The notes beneath the pieces were generated by a model, which worked only from the letters and a program-made list of their open reading frames with translations, ran no database searches and was not told the DNA's origin. The translations under genes were made by a program, and so were the position numbers. Shown here one piece after another: positions 10,301 to 19,788 of a stretch of DNA of 64,000 bases. This stretch comes from Prorocentrum cordatum (taxonomy: Eukaryota > Sar > Dinophyceae > Prorocentrales > Prorocentraceae): assembly GCA_963575745.1 (NCBI GenBank), contig CAUYUJ010018553.1, positions 133,067 to 197,066 of the forward strand, in the 5' to 3' direction. Positions within the stretch are counted from its first letter, which is position 1, and each line of letters begins with the position of its first letter.

Positions 10301-10310
10301 TCATTCCGGC

Positions 10311-11101
10311 ACCGTAAAAATGTTCCAAATGCCCCGGGTGAGCTCCAGCCGGACGGCCACCCCCCCCTCCAAATCGACCGGAACAGGCTCGGGGGGGAGA
10401 GGTTTGGGGAGGGGAAACACATCACACGCCGATGATCCTCAAGGGGTTGGCGGGTTTTGTTTCGGTCCCCAGTCGCTGCCACGTGACACTTCGAGTGAAA
10501 TCGTATTGTGTTCCGCCCTGCAGGCGTTGTCACGTCGCGAGGAGAGTGGAGCAGTATACGTTTCGCTCCCCAGGCGCTTGCCACGTGGCGAGTAAAGTGC
10601 AATAGTTTTGACTTTCGCCCCGCCCGTGCCGAGTAGAGGGACAAGGGAGGAGGGAGGAGGAGGGAAGAGGAGGGACGAGTGGGGAGGGAGGGGGGATGCG
10701 AGTTCTCGGGACTCCCCGGGGTTAGGACATCGCCGGCACAGTGGAGGGCAGTCGTCGGCTCAGTGGAGGAGGGAGGGGGGATGAGAAGGAGTTCTCCTGT
10801 TGCGCGCCCGATCGCGCGGGCGCGGTTTGGTGGCCGTCTCGGCGGAGCGAGTGAGGTAGGCGGGTGGCGGCGGGGGAGCGGGCGCGTGGGCGGGCGGGCG
10901 GGCGGAACGCCTCGGCGGGGCGGGCGGGCAGGCAAGTGGGCGCGCGCGTTGGCGGGCGGGCGGGCGGGCGAGAAGGCGGGCGGGTGCGCGCGGGCGGGCG
11001 CGTGGGCGGACGCGCTTCGGCGGGCGGGCGGGCGCGCGAGCGGGCCCGCGCGGGCGGGCGGTCGGGTGGTCGTCATTGTCGTCGACATCGTCGTCGTCAT
11101 T

Positions 11102-11143
<42 letters not shown>

Positions 11144-11560
11144 ATCGATGTCGTCGTCATCGCCGTTGTCGTTGTCATCGTCTTCCGTCGTCGTCATTAT
11201 CTTCAGTCGTCGTCGTCGTCCATTTCGTCGTCGTCCATTTCGTCGTCGCAGTCGTTTTCCGTTTCGTCGTCGTGGTCGTCCGTTTCGTCCGTCGTCGTCG
11301 TCCGCGATGGAGCCACGTGCCGAGTAGATGTTGCTTTTCGCTTCCGCGGCGCTGCCACGTCGAAAGCGATAGAGTAGTTGTTGTTTCGTTGTGCGACTTC
11401 GTCACGTGACGCGTAAAGTTGTAACATATGTTGTTTGCTGGTCTGCCGTTACCACGTTGCGAATGGAGTGGCGTTGTACTTGAGCTCGCCCCGCGGCGTT
11501 GCCACGTCGCGAATATGATGGATGTGCTAGTCTCTTACTAGGCGTTGCCACCCAGCGTTG
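10311..11560. repeat. Degenerate ~50-bp repeat split by GC-rich and TCG expansions
   Basis: A GCCACGT(G/C) core recurs every 41-54 bp near 10478, 10528, 10582 and again near 11312, 11353, 11402, 11452, 11500 and 11548, each followed by a GCGAATAGAGTG-like stretch. Between the two blocks lie AGGG-rich sequence, a GGGC-rich block (about 10840-11065) and a TCG/GTC microsatellite (about 11070-11300). I see no gene. Confidence 0.7.
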
Positions 11561-12067
11561 CTACTAGACGAAATTCGATTGCGTTGTGATTGTACCTAGG
11601 GTGACAGGGGTGTAAACGTGCGCGTGTCTGTCTGCATCGGTTGATCCTAGAATATATACGTATGCTTTTGTGGCACGGCGTGCCTCAGTCTCTACATCTG
11701 TTTCGATCCTGCCATTGCTAGTATAGGTGGCTCTGCTCTGCTTCTAGCCTCATATCCTGTACTAGGCAGCCACGGTTTGGAAAAGGAAGCACACGCGCAT
11801 GTGCATGCGCATGCGAGTCGCGAGGCCACGAGGGGGAAACAGTCGGTGTGAAACGTGGAGGGCAACTTAAGTTAAGAGGAGTGAATATTCCTCCTCCCTG
11901 TCATCCTCTTTCTCCTACCATCTTCCTCATTCGGGAATTCCCGCGGCAAGCTGACCACGAGCGAAACTTACAGCTTGGCCAGAGCTGCTCGTGCAGAGAG
12001 TAGCAGGCTGCACGGAGACGAATTCTTGACGCTTCGCGTTCACTCAGTCCTTGTGCCTTGGCCGCTT
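11561..12067. other. Unassigned sequence
   Basis: Mixed-composition sequence with a GCATGTGCATGCGCATGCG alternating tract near 11798. No open frame with coding character, no repeat recognised and no RNA gene recognised. Confidence 0.5.
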
Positions 12068-13300
12068 GAATTCTGGACATTTTGTCCAGTGCACGTGCCC
12101 GAGCTTGCAGTGCGCCGGTCAGTTCAGCTTCACCCAGCCCGCAGCTGCAGTCTGAGTGGGCCGGCCGGCCTGCGCCTATCCTAGCTAATTCGCCTAGTTC
12201 GCGTCCCAGACTTTGCTCTCGCCCCCTGACCGTCGTCTCGCGGCCGCGACCGAAAAAATTCACCCAGTCCATCCCATGTCCCCTGACCCACGGGTTCGGG
12301 GCCAGGCCGAGGGGAGGGGCGTTGCTTCCCCTCGCCTCTCCCCTCTCGGGCCAGGCGGGTGTCCCCCGCCCTTGGCCCCGGGGCCCGCCGGGCGTACCGA
12401 CAGACGCCGGTGTTGTTGCCCCCCCCCTCCCAGGGCCGCCCGTGTCCCTCGCTGTCCGTGGTATGGCTCATCACTTTCAGCGGCGGTTAGCTGCGACCCT
12501 GGAGGCTCACGTGGTGTGTGTTGGCGTTGCCTGAGTCTTGGGTGGAAATGCCAAGGGGCGGGCAGGGTCAGGACATGGCGTCCGTTGGCTCTCGCGTCTG
12601 CCACAGCGCAGCCTCCCCCAGGCGCATCGCCCAATGGCATCGGTACGCCTTGCTCGCACAGGCGCCACGTGCCCCGGGAGGTACAGCCAGGTCTGTTCAC
12701 TTGGGGATATGCTTGTCCCTGGTTCAGTCTGGCGTCCTTCAGAAGGCAGCACTACCACCAGCGCGGCTCCCCTTGCTCTTCCCCGCTGGCGATGCTCACC
12801 ACGCCAGCTGGTCTTCCCCCCCTCACTCAGAGGCCTGATGCCGTGCCGGCACGCACTGCGTGGCTCACAGTCGCTTGGTTCCCCCCCTGCACTGTGGGGT
12901 GGTCTGACGGGTGGTGGCATCGCCACGGAGTGGCTCAGCCTTCCGCAGCAGCTACAGCACCCCAGGCCAACCATCAGCCTTCCCCAGTTGCGTTGCATCA
13001 CGGTTCGCGACAGCTCTGCCCCCCTGGCTAGCTCACGTCGTCCATGGCGTTTGGAGCCTGGCGCCCCACCGGCGACTCACTCCACTGGCCTCCCACTTTC
13101 CCCCATTCAGAACGTCGGACTTGGTTTTCCGGGTTCACGTCTCATGCTGTGTGGGTCGTGCCATGCAGGCACCGAATTCCATGACATTTTGTCCTGTGCC
13201 TGTTGTAGCTAATTAGCCTCGCTCGCGCCCCGGACTTTGCTTTCGCCGCCTGACCCTTGTCTCGTGGCCGCGACCAAGAAAATTCACCAGTCCATCCCAA
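12068..13300. mobile_element. Possible TRIM-like element with terminal direct repeats
   Basis: Sequence at about 12180-12277 (TAGCTAATTCGCCTAG...GGCCGCGACC...AAATTCACC...CAGTCCATCCC) recurs at about 13204-13299 with most positions kept. Upstream of both lies GAATTC and GACATTTTGTCC (about 12071 and 13172). The 900 bp between has long open frames but no recognisable protein. The arrangement matches a small non-autonomous LTR-type element or a simple partial duplication. No target-site duplication was found. Confidence 0.4.
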
Positions 13301-13349
13301 AACAATCACCAGGCGAGTTACCCTGATCAGGGATACGTAGTCACGCTCT

Positions 13350-13735
13350 GGGCGCCTCTTGGAGGTATCGCGGGGCCCGATTGGGGCCCTGGAGCCACTT
13401 TGGAGGCCGATGGGGCTATCTTGGGGCCCTCTTGGGTTCTCTTGGGGACCTCAGGGGGCCTCTTGGGCCATCTTGGGGGCCATCGATCAAAGAAGGAGGG
13501 TTCTCGATTACGCCCCCCTCCCCCTCGGAGGCAAGGGAACTTGCATCTTAGTTCTCTTGTGCCACCTTGGACCTTGGAATCGCCTTGAGGCATCAAGGGT
13601 GCATGGGAAACGACAAGGCGAGAGTGCAACAAGCATACGTGTCTTGATGGCGTTGGAGGGAGGCGGGCCTCCTGGTGGGACGTCCCCGGGACGTTCCTGG
13701 ACGGTCAGAGCGCCGCTTGGAGGCATGCTGGAAGC
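13350..13735 (+). repeat. Fragment of CTTGGGGGCC-type microrepeat
   Basis: Degenerate tandem sequence of the form CTTGGGGCC(A/C)TCTTGGG, the same family as the large arrays at 17390-19330 and 22390-23450. At its left edge, CACCAGGCGAGTTACCCTGATC (13309 onward, first 20 bases shown in part) resembles a motif near 56419. Confidence 0.6.
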
Positions 13736-13771
13736 GATGTGTCAAGCCGTATTGAACTCTATCGTGCGATC

Positions 13772-13850
13772 TTGGAGGAGGAGGAGGAGGAGGAAGACGA
13801 GGAGGAGGAGGAGGAGGAGGAGGAGGAGGAGGAGGAGGAGGAGGAGGATT
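13772..13850 (+). repeat. AGG microsatellite
   Basis: About 26 AGG/GAG triplets interrupted once by AAGACG. It encodes a spurious poly-Glu in the plus frame that runs into the LINE fragment. Confidence 0.95.
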
Positions 13851-14259
13851 GGGCGAGGAGAGGCCGACGCGGCGAAGGCCGCTGGCGCGGCGTCGGTCGA
13901 GGGCCACACTGGGCTACACGGGGGCCCTCTCCCCGCCTCGCGCCCGCCGCTCCCGCGCCCGGCAGCCTTCGGGCCAGAGCTCGGTGTGTCTGGCGGTCGT
14001 GCGGGAACACTCGGGCAGGCCCGGAACGTTCGCGACGAGGCGCAGCTGCTGCAAGACGTCCCGAGGCGGGAGGCCAGGGAACAACTAGCGGCCAAAAACC
14101 GTGGAAACGTTTCCTCACCTCTTCTCCTGTCTCGTCCCCTTCCCCTCCCTCCCCCCCGCCTTGCCCTGGCAGAGGTTGCACTGGCAGTGCGGCGGAGCCT
14201 GACCGTGAACAGGGCCAAGGTGAAGGCGCAGATCGAGGACGCTCTGCCTCTTCCATCTC

Positions 14260-15007
14260 CGCCTCCTCCTTGCAGGAGTACGAGTCGATTCTTGAAGGTG
14301 ACGATTATGTTATTGCCCATCGGTTTCTTCCGCTTTTCGGATCATCGATCTTTGAATATCTCCAGAGTGTCCTGGACTCGAGTCGTGTTCTGGCCATTGT
14401 TCCCAGAGAACCGCTAGCAGCTTGTACGCAGGCAAAAGCATATCAAGAGATGCTGTTTAATCAACGGGCCAGCAGCTTAGAGCATCTGGGACCACGGGTC
14501 AGGAAATGGAGAAGTGATTACCCCGACTCCGCCACTCTCCGCACCTTCCTCAGATTGAACATGATAGCCTCCAGGTTGCCTCCGCACGTCCTCGCCTCCA
14601 CGATTCAGACCCTACTCAACGGCTGGATTAGGGTCGGCTCGGTATCGGACGGGGACGGGTGTGTGCAAATTGGGATGTAAGTGTCTTGTTGGGGATAATA
14701 TGCTACACGATTTAAGTTGTGAAGCTTTTCGACCTGAAGTGAAAGCCATCCTACCCCTTCTTCCTAGGTCATGGGCCTCGGGAGACCCCGGCTCTTTTGT
14801 TCTTGGTGCCCCCTGTACCTTTCCAGGGATGAGATTTGTTGTGTTTGTCTTGCGCTAGATCGCTCTTTGTCCACTTTTAACCACGTTCGTCCTCTGGCCC
14901 TTCTAACTGTAAGCGCTATCCGAGGGATCGTTCGGTCACGAGCGAGGGCTATTTCGGCTTCTTCAGCCGCTTGGCGACTCCTCCAAGGGCAAGTCCGTCA
15001 GCGGTAG
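14260..15007 (+). pseudogene. LINE-type retroelement, C-terminal ORF fragment, frameshifted
   Basis: The translation ends in a pattern I know from dinoflagellate non-LTR elements: a helical stretch (LRLNMIASRLPPHVLASTIQ), TLLNGW, then a zinc-knuckle-like segment (CKLGCKCLVGDNMLHDLSC) and a final helical tail (LALLTVSAIRGIVRSRARAI). The three parts lie in different frames, with breaks near 14660-14680 and near 14780, so it is inactive. The reverse-transcriptase core is not present, so this is a 5'-truncated copy or a fragment. The family assignment rests on remembered motifs and was not searched. Confidence 0.5.
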
Positions 15008-15089
15008 CGGGGCCGCGCCTGCTGACGAACCATGGCGGAATTGTGCGCTCCTCCTCCGATTCTCCTCCACTTCCTCCTCCTCTATGGAC

Positions 15090-15189
15090 ATCTTCCTCCT
15101 CGTCTGCGTCGTGCTCGGCGTCGTTGTCAGCGGTATCGACGTCGGCGCCGTTGTCGTTGTCGTTGCCGGCGTAGTCGTCGTAGTCGACG

Positions 15190-15238
<49 letters not shown>

Positions 15239-15330
15239 GCTCGGTGTCGTTGTCGGCGTCGGCGTCGGCGTCGGTGGCGTCGGCATCGGCGTCGGCGGCG
15301 GCGTCGACGTCGGCGTCGTCGTCGCCTTCC
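15090..15330 (+). repeat. GTC/CGT triplet microsatellite
   Basis: Compound CGTCGT and GGCGTC tract, purest at about 15183-15240. It gives spurious Val/Asp/Ser/Thr-rich ORFs in all frames. Confidence 0.95.
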
Positions 15331-15332
15331 CC

Positions 15333-15475
15333 CCGCCCCCCGGTCCTCCCCAGGTCGAACCTGGGGGGGAGTTTACTTTCCCCCCTCCCCGGTTCCGAAG
15401 CGGGGGGGCTCCCCCCCTGGTTCGAACCCGGCGGGGGGGTACCAGAAATGGGACACACCACAACCAATTAGAACA
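15333..15475 (+). repeat. GC palindrome with B-box-like motif, copy 1
   Basis: A series of C-rich/G-rich inverted repeats containing GGTCGAACCTGGGGGG and GGTTCGAACCCGG. The latter matches the GGTTCGANNCC internal promoter box of tRNA genes and SINEs. The same arrangement recurs at 16960-17063 in the same orientation. No A box was found at the expected distance. Confidence 0.6.
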
Positions 15476-15574
15476 AACCCCAACCACTTTAAATACTAGC
15501 GCCCAACCACTTTGAATACTTTGAATACTAGTGCCAACTCCTGCCGCTTTGGTAAGAGTTCCAACCAACCTACA

Positions 15575-16130
15575 CGAGAAGCCTCACAGGCGTCTTACGG
15601 GCGTCTCTCAGAGGCGTCGCTGAGATGCATCTTGCAGTCGTTTCTGAGAGGCGTCTTCCAGGCGTCTCTGAGAGGCGTCTCCGAGAGGCGCCGTACAAGC
15701 GCCTCTGGGAGCCGTCTCCGAGAGGCGTCTCCGAGAGGCGTCTTACAGGCGGCTCTGAGGGGCCCCCTACAGGCATCCGAAAGGCGTCTTGGCGCCTCTG
15801 AGAGGTGTCTTTGAGAGGCGTGTCTGAAAGGCGTCCCTGGGAGGCGTGTCCGAGAGGCGTCTTACAGGCGCCTCTGAGAGGCGTCTTACAGGCGCATCTT
15901 AGCGGCGTCTCTCAGAGCCGTCTCATGGGCGCCTCCGAGAGGCGTTTCTTGGAGGCGCCTACGAGAGGCGCCTCACAGGCGCCTCTGACAGGTGTCTTGC
16001 AGTCGCTTCTGGGAGGCGTCTTACAGGCGTCTTACAGGCGCCTGTGAGAGAGGCGTGGCACAGGCGCCTCTGATAGGTGCATTGCAGACGCCTCTGCGAG
16101 TTGTTGCGCAGGCGTCCTACAGGATCCTGA
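15575..16130 (+). repeat. Degenerate tandem palindromic repeat GAGGCGTCT/GGCGCCTC
   Basis: Words such as GAGAGGCGTCTTACAGGCG recur every 15-30 bp. Many are locally self-complementary (GGCGCCTCTGAGAGGCGCC-like). The open frames on both strands are repeat-driven. Confidence 0.85.
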
Positions 16131-16750
16131 GGAATCTTGAAGATTCCGTCAGAATTTACACGGCTACTGCGGTGCACGCGGGTGCTGTGGTGTACACAGG
16201 CTTCCTGGTGCAGCAGAAGGACCGTTAACCCTTCAAATTCTTCAGGCCCTTTCAATCGTGAAATGATTAAACCCTTAAGCCCTGAAATCTTACAGCCCTG
16301 AAGCCCTTATAACCGTAAGCCTTGAAGCACTTAAATTAAGATATTCGGACAACCCTTACCCCCATCGTTTTAGTCCTTAAACCCTGAAGCCCCGACACCC
16401 TCAAATCTTTTGCGTCGCAGCGCGGCAGAGGCAGTTCGCACGCGCGTCCAAGCAACCTGGGTCATGGTATTGCGAATTGCCCCGCGTGCAAGAAGAGTGG
16501 AAAGATGAGGAAAGGCCGCCTGAAACCCTTGAACACTCAAACCCATTAAACTCTTGAGCCGTTAGGCCCTGCAGCCCTTACACCCTGAACGCCAAACACC
16601 TGGACAACCTTTTTGTTCCAGGTTTTCCGGGGAATGCATTTGGGGGGCTCTAGAACTTGCAGTTGTTATTCATTTCGCCATCTACATCTCCATCTTGAGT
16701 TCCACATCATCGCAAGCCGTGTTGGCACACATTCCAAACCAGGCAGTAAT
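16131..16750. repeat. Degenerate CCCTNAA-type low-complexity tract
   Basis: From about 16227 to 16610 the words CCCTTAA, CCCTGAA and CCCTTA recur at short irregular intervals. Apart from an unstructured 16400-16500 patch, I see nothing else and no gene. Confidence 0.45.
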
Positions 16751-16959
16751 GTCAGTTGATGGAATACACGTGCACCCGTAAGCATATTATTCCTCTTGGG
16801 GATGGATTAACATCGCCTCGATTCCAATCGTGCAGTGAGATGATTTGGCCGCTTGGGATTAGTACCAGTTTGGTTTTTCATGCTAGTTTGAAGAAGTACA
16901 AGTTGGTTGGGATTCGTTCAAACTGGTTGGGATTTGCAGTCCGACATGTTTTTAAATCC

Positions 16960-17063
16960 CCCCCGCCCCCTGGTCGAAACCGGGGGGGAACTTTCCCCGC
17001 CCCCCCAGGTTCCGAGCGATGATGGGGCCCCCCCCCACGGGTTCGAAACCCGGGGGGTGAGGG
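16960..17063 (+). repeat. GC palindrome with B-box-like motif, copy 2
   Basis: Same layout as the copy at 15333-15475: GGTCGAAACCGGGGGG, a CCCCGCCCCCCCAGGTTCCG block and GGGTTCGAAACCC. It is flanked on the left by two TGGTTGGGATT-like words. Their complement flanks the first copy on its right (AACCAATTAG, CCCCAACCAC). Confidence 0.6.
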
Positions 17064-17194
17064 CCTTCCCCTTGGGTCTACAGAGGGGGAAGCATGTTTT
17101 CCTAGCAAACGCCCGTGACATGTGTTCTCTCCTATGTATGGGTTCCTGTGGATTCTTGCACGTCTTATTTGAACCGCGTAGGTTTCCTCTGATC

Positions 17195-17390
17195 TACTTA
17201 TCGAAGACGCCTATGGCGAATCACCGCCGCCCTCTGCCTTCTAGAATCGCCCATGTGGCCGAGCGTTGTGGCAAGAGCTCTGCCAAGCTATCGGACCACG
17301 TGTTCCCCCAACCGTTGTGGAAACCCTTCGGGGAACACTTGGGGGAGGATGGCGGGGAAGATCAGAAGGAGGCGTAGGAGGAGGTGGAGG
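17195..17390 (+). repeat. End module of the microrepeat element
   Basis: This segment (GACGCCTATGGCGAATCACC through ATGTGGCCGAGCGTTGTGGC and GGGGAACACTTGGGGGAGG) is homologous, inverted, to 23440-23600. Both copies abut the microrepeat arrays, so array plus module appear to be one repeated element present in opposite orientations. Confidence 0.65.
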
Positions 17391-19335
17391 AGGAGTAGGA
17401 GCAGGGGGCATCTTGGGAGCCTTCGGGTGGCCTCCTGGGTGCTTCCTGGGAGCCTCTTGGAGGCATCTTGGGGGCCTCCTCGGGCCTCTTGTGGTCCTTT
17501 GGGGGCTTCTCGGTGGCCTCTTTGGCCGTCTTCCAAGCCTGGCCCGCCTGACGCGTCCGAGGTCTTGGAGGCCTCTCTGGCCGACTCGGGGCCCTCTTGG
17601 GGTGTTCCAGGGCCGTCTTGGAAGTCATGTTGGGCGTCTTGGAGGCCTCTTGGGCCGTTTTGAGGCCCTCTTGGGGCCATCTTGGGGGCCTCTTGGGCCG
17701 TTCTGGGGCCATCCTGGATGCCTCTTGGGCGATCTTTGGGCGATCTTTGGGGGCTCTTGGGCCGCCTCGGGCCGTCGGTCGAGCGTGTTGAGAGGCCTCT
17801 TCGGCCGCCTTTGGGCCCTCTTGGGGCCGTCTCGGGGGGCCGTTCTGGGGCCATCTTGGAGGCCTCTTGGACGATCTTGGGGCGATCTTTGGGGGCTCTT
17901 GGGCCGTCTCGGGCCGTCGGTAGGCCGAAAAGAGGCAAGTGCCAACATCTTTCGAAAAACCTGAGGAAATCCATGAGTTTGACCTCTTCGGGCCTTCCTG
18001 GGGGCCCTCTTGGAGGCCTCTTGGGCCGTCTTGGGTCATCTTGGTGGGCTCCTGGCCCGTTTGACGCCGTCGGAAGCCGTCTTGGGGGCCTCTCTGGGCC
18101 GATTCGGGGCCCTCTTGGGGTGCTCCACGGCCGTCTTGACGTCTTCCTTGGGCGCCTTAGAGGCTTCTTGAGCGTTCTTTGGGACCTTTTGTGGCCGTCT
18201 TGGGGCCTCTTGGGCAGTCCTGAGGCCAGCTTGGAGGCCTCTTGGGCGCTCTGGGGGCGATCTTGGTGGCCTCTTGGGCAGTCCTAGGCCGTCGAATGCA
18301 GAAAAGGAGCAAATACTGAAATCCTTCAAGCACCTAATGAAAATGCATGAGTTTGGCATCTTCGGGGCCTTCTGGAGGACCTCTCGGAGGCTTCTTGGGC
18401 CGTCTTGGAGGCCTCTTGGGCACCTTTTGGGCAGCCTTGGGCCATCTTGGTGGCTTCTTGGGCGGACTTGGAGGAGGCCTCTTGGGCCATCTTGAGGCCA
18501 TCTTCGGCCGTCTTGGTGGGCTCCTGGCCCGTCTGACGCCGCGGAAGCCGTTTGGGAGGTCTCTCTGGGCCGACTTGGGGCCCCATCTTGGGCGTCTTAA
18601 AGGCCTCCTGGGCCGTCTTGGGCGCCTCTTGGGCAGTTCTGGGGCCATCTTTGGGCGATCTTTGGGGGCTCTTGGGCCGTCTCGGGCCGTCGGAAGGCCG
18701 AAAAGAAGCAAATGGCAAAATCCTTCAAATACGAAAGGGGTATACGTGTTTTTGGCCTTTTCTGGCCTTCCTGGAGGCCTCTTGGAGGCCTCTTGGGCCG
18801 TCTTGGGCCAGCTTCGAGCCAACTTCGGCCATCTTGGTGGGTTCCTGGCACGTCTGACGCCGTCGGGAGCCGTCTTGGAAGCCTCTCTGGGCCGACTTGG
18901 GGCCCTCTTGGGGCGTTTCGGGGCCGTCTTAGAGGCCATCCTGGGCGTCTTGGAGGCCTCTTGGCCCGTCTTGGGGCCCTCTTGGGGCCGTCTTGGGGGC
19001 CTCTTGGACCGTCATGGGGCCATCTTGGAGGCCTCTTCGGCGATCTTTGGGCGACCTTGGGGGCCTCTTGGGCCGTCTTGGGCCGTCGGAAAGTCGAAAA
19101 GGCGCAAATACCAAAATCCTTCAAAAACCATAGGAAAATCAATGATTTTCGCCTCTTCGGGCCTTCCTGGAGGACCTCTTGGAGGCCTCTTGGGCCGTCT
19201 TGGAGGCATCTTGGGAGCCTCTTGGGCCGTTTTGGGTCATCTTGAGGCCATCTTAGGCCGTCTTAGGTGCATCTTGGGCCGTCTTGGAGGCATCTTGGGG
19301 CAATCTTAGCCGTCTTGGAGGCCATCTTGAGTCCA
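17391..19335 (+). repeat. Large CTTGGGGGCC microrepeat array with ~390-bp higher-order unit
   Basis: Degenerate words of the form GGCCTCTTGGGCCGTCTTGG fill 2 kb. A less repetitive island recurs near 17910, 18287, 18686 and 19080: GGCCGAAAAG(A/G)(A/G)GCAAAT, AAATCCTTCAAA, an ATGATTT-like stretch, then CTTCGGGCCTTCCTGG. The spacing is 377-399 bp. The several 100-300-residue open frames follow the repeat period and have no recognisable domain. Confidence 0.85.
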
Positions 19336-19607
19336 TCTGGGACGGAAAAACCCTTTGCAACCACTTCTGGAAGATCTTTCGGCATCCTTTCAGGTGGCCG
19401 GCGGGACGGGCCGAAGCACCAGGGGGAGTCCACCGCCCCCTGTTGATTCATCACAGGGGTGCCTGGCATGCTGAACTTCTTGCGATTTTGGTTTTGGCTC
19501 TTTTCCAAAAGAACTCTCCCAGTGGGCTCCGGCGCGTCCCGCCGGGGTCCCGGGAGGATGCCGAAAGATCTTCCAGAGGTGGTTGCATAGGGTTTTTCCG
19601 TTCCAGA
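19336..19607. mobile_element. Foldback element (MITE-like), ~72-bp inverted arms
   Basis: Left arm starts TCTGGGACGGAAAAACCC (19336) and right arm ends GGGTTTTTCCGTTCCAGA (19607). The arms stay complementary inward through GGAAGATCTTTCGGCATCC to GGCGGGACG, about 72 bp each. The centre contains CAGGGGGCGGTGGACTCCCC-like sequence on the minus strand that is shared, without the arms, with about 23600-23705. No clear target duplication. Confidence 0.75.
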
Positions 19608-19708
19608 CGGCTCCAAGATGGCCTAAGATGGCCTCCAAGACGCCTCCAAGACGGCTAAGGTGGCCTCCAAGACGGCTAAGATGGCCCCAAGATGCCTCCA
19701 AGACGACC

Positions 19709-19745
19709 TCCGTAGCCATTTTGGCTCAAGTCATCTTGGCTCCAG
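19709..19745 (+). other. Genomic DinoSL spliced-leader copy, plus older relict
   Basis: 19709-19730 matches the 22-nt dinoflagellate spliced leader exactly (known consensus DCCGUAGCCAUUUUGGCUCAAG, split here as TCCGTAGCCA then TTTTGGCTCAAG). Immediately after, TCATCTTGGCTCCAG (19731-19745) matches the last 15 leader bases at 12 of 15 positions, the layout expected when an already tagged gene is transcribed, trans-spliced again and reinserted. The leader is normally added to mRNA and is not encoded next to genes, so this marks a retroposed cDNA. Confidence 0.92.
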
Positions 19746-19788
19746 CACAAAACTTTCGCACCGAACCTGAACCCACCGGGCTTTCCAG

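Larger units (their letters stand above)
7601..10310 (+). repeat. Segmental tandem duplication, unit about 1.38 kb
   Basis: Copy 1 (7601-8984) and copy 2 (8985-10310) are direct repeats. Each begins TATAGCTCCCGAAAAGCTCC, runs through about 600 bp of nearly identical unique-looking sequence including a GA microsatellite (about 8007-8067 and 9387-9413), and ends in a long array of an 8-bp unit. Copy 1 has an extra 230 bp after its octamer array. No gene is evident in the unique-looking part. Confidence 0.9.

Noticed and set aside
8129-10328. Long ORFs with PTGRLADW or VGQSASRP patterns
   Set aside because: Produced by the 8-bp satellite; all frames look alike and both strands are open.
14661-14858. 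Independent small zinc-knuckle protein
   Set aside because: Better explained as the frameshifted continuation of the LINE C-terminal region.
15400-17062. tRNA genes at the GGTTCGAA words
   Set aside because: No A box, no cloverleaf and no anticodon arm; the words lie in a GC palindrome.
17391-19335. Large proteins in the microrepeat arrays (100-300 residues, both strands)
   Set aside because: ORFs follow the microrepeat period, occur on both strands and in all array copies, and show no domain.
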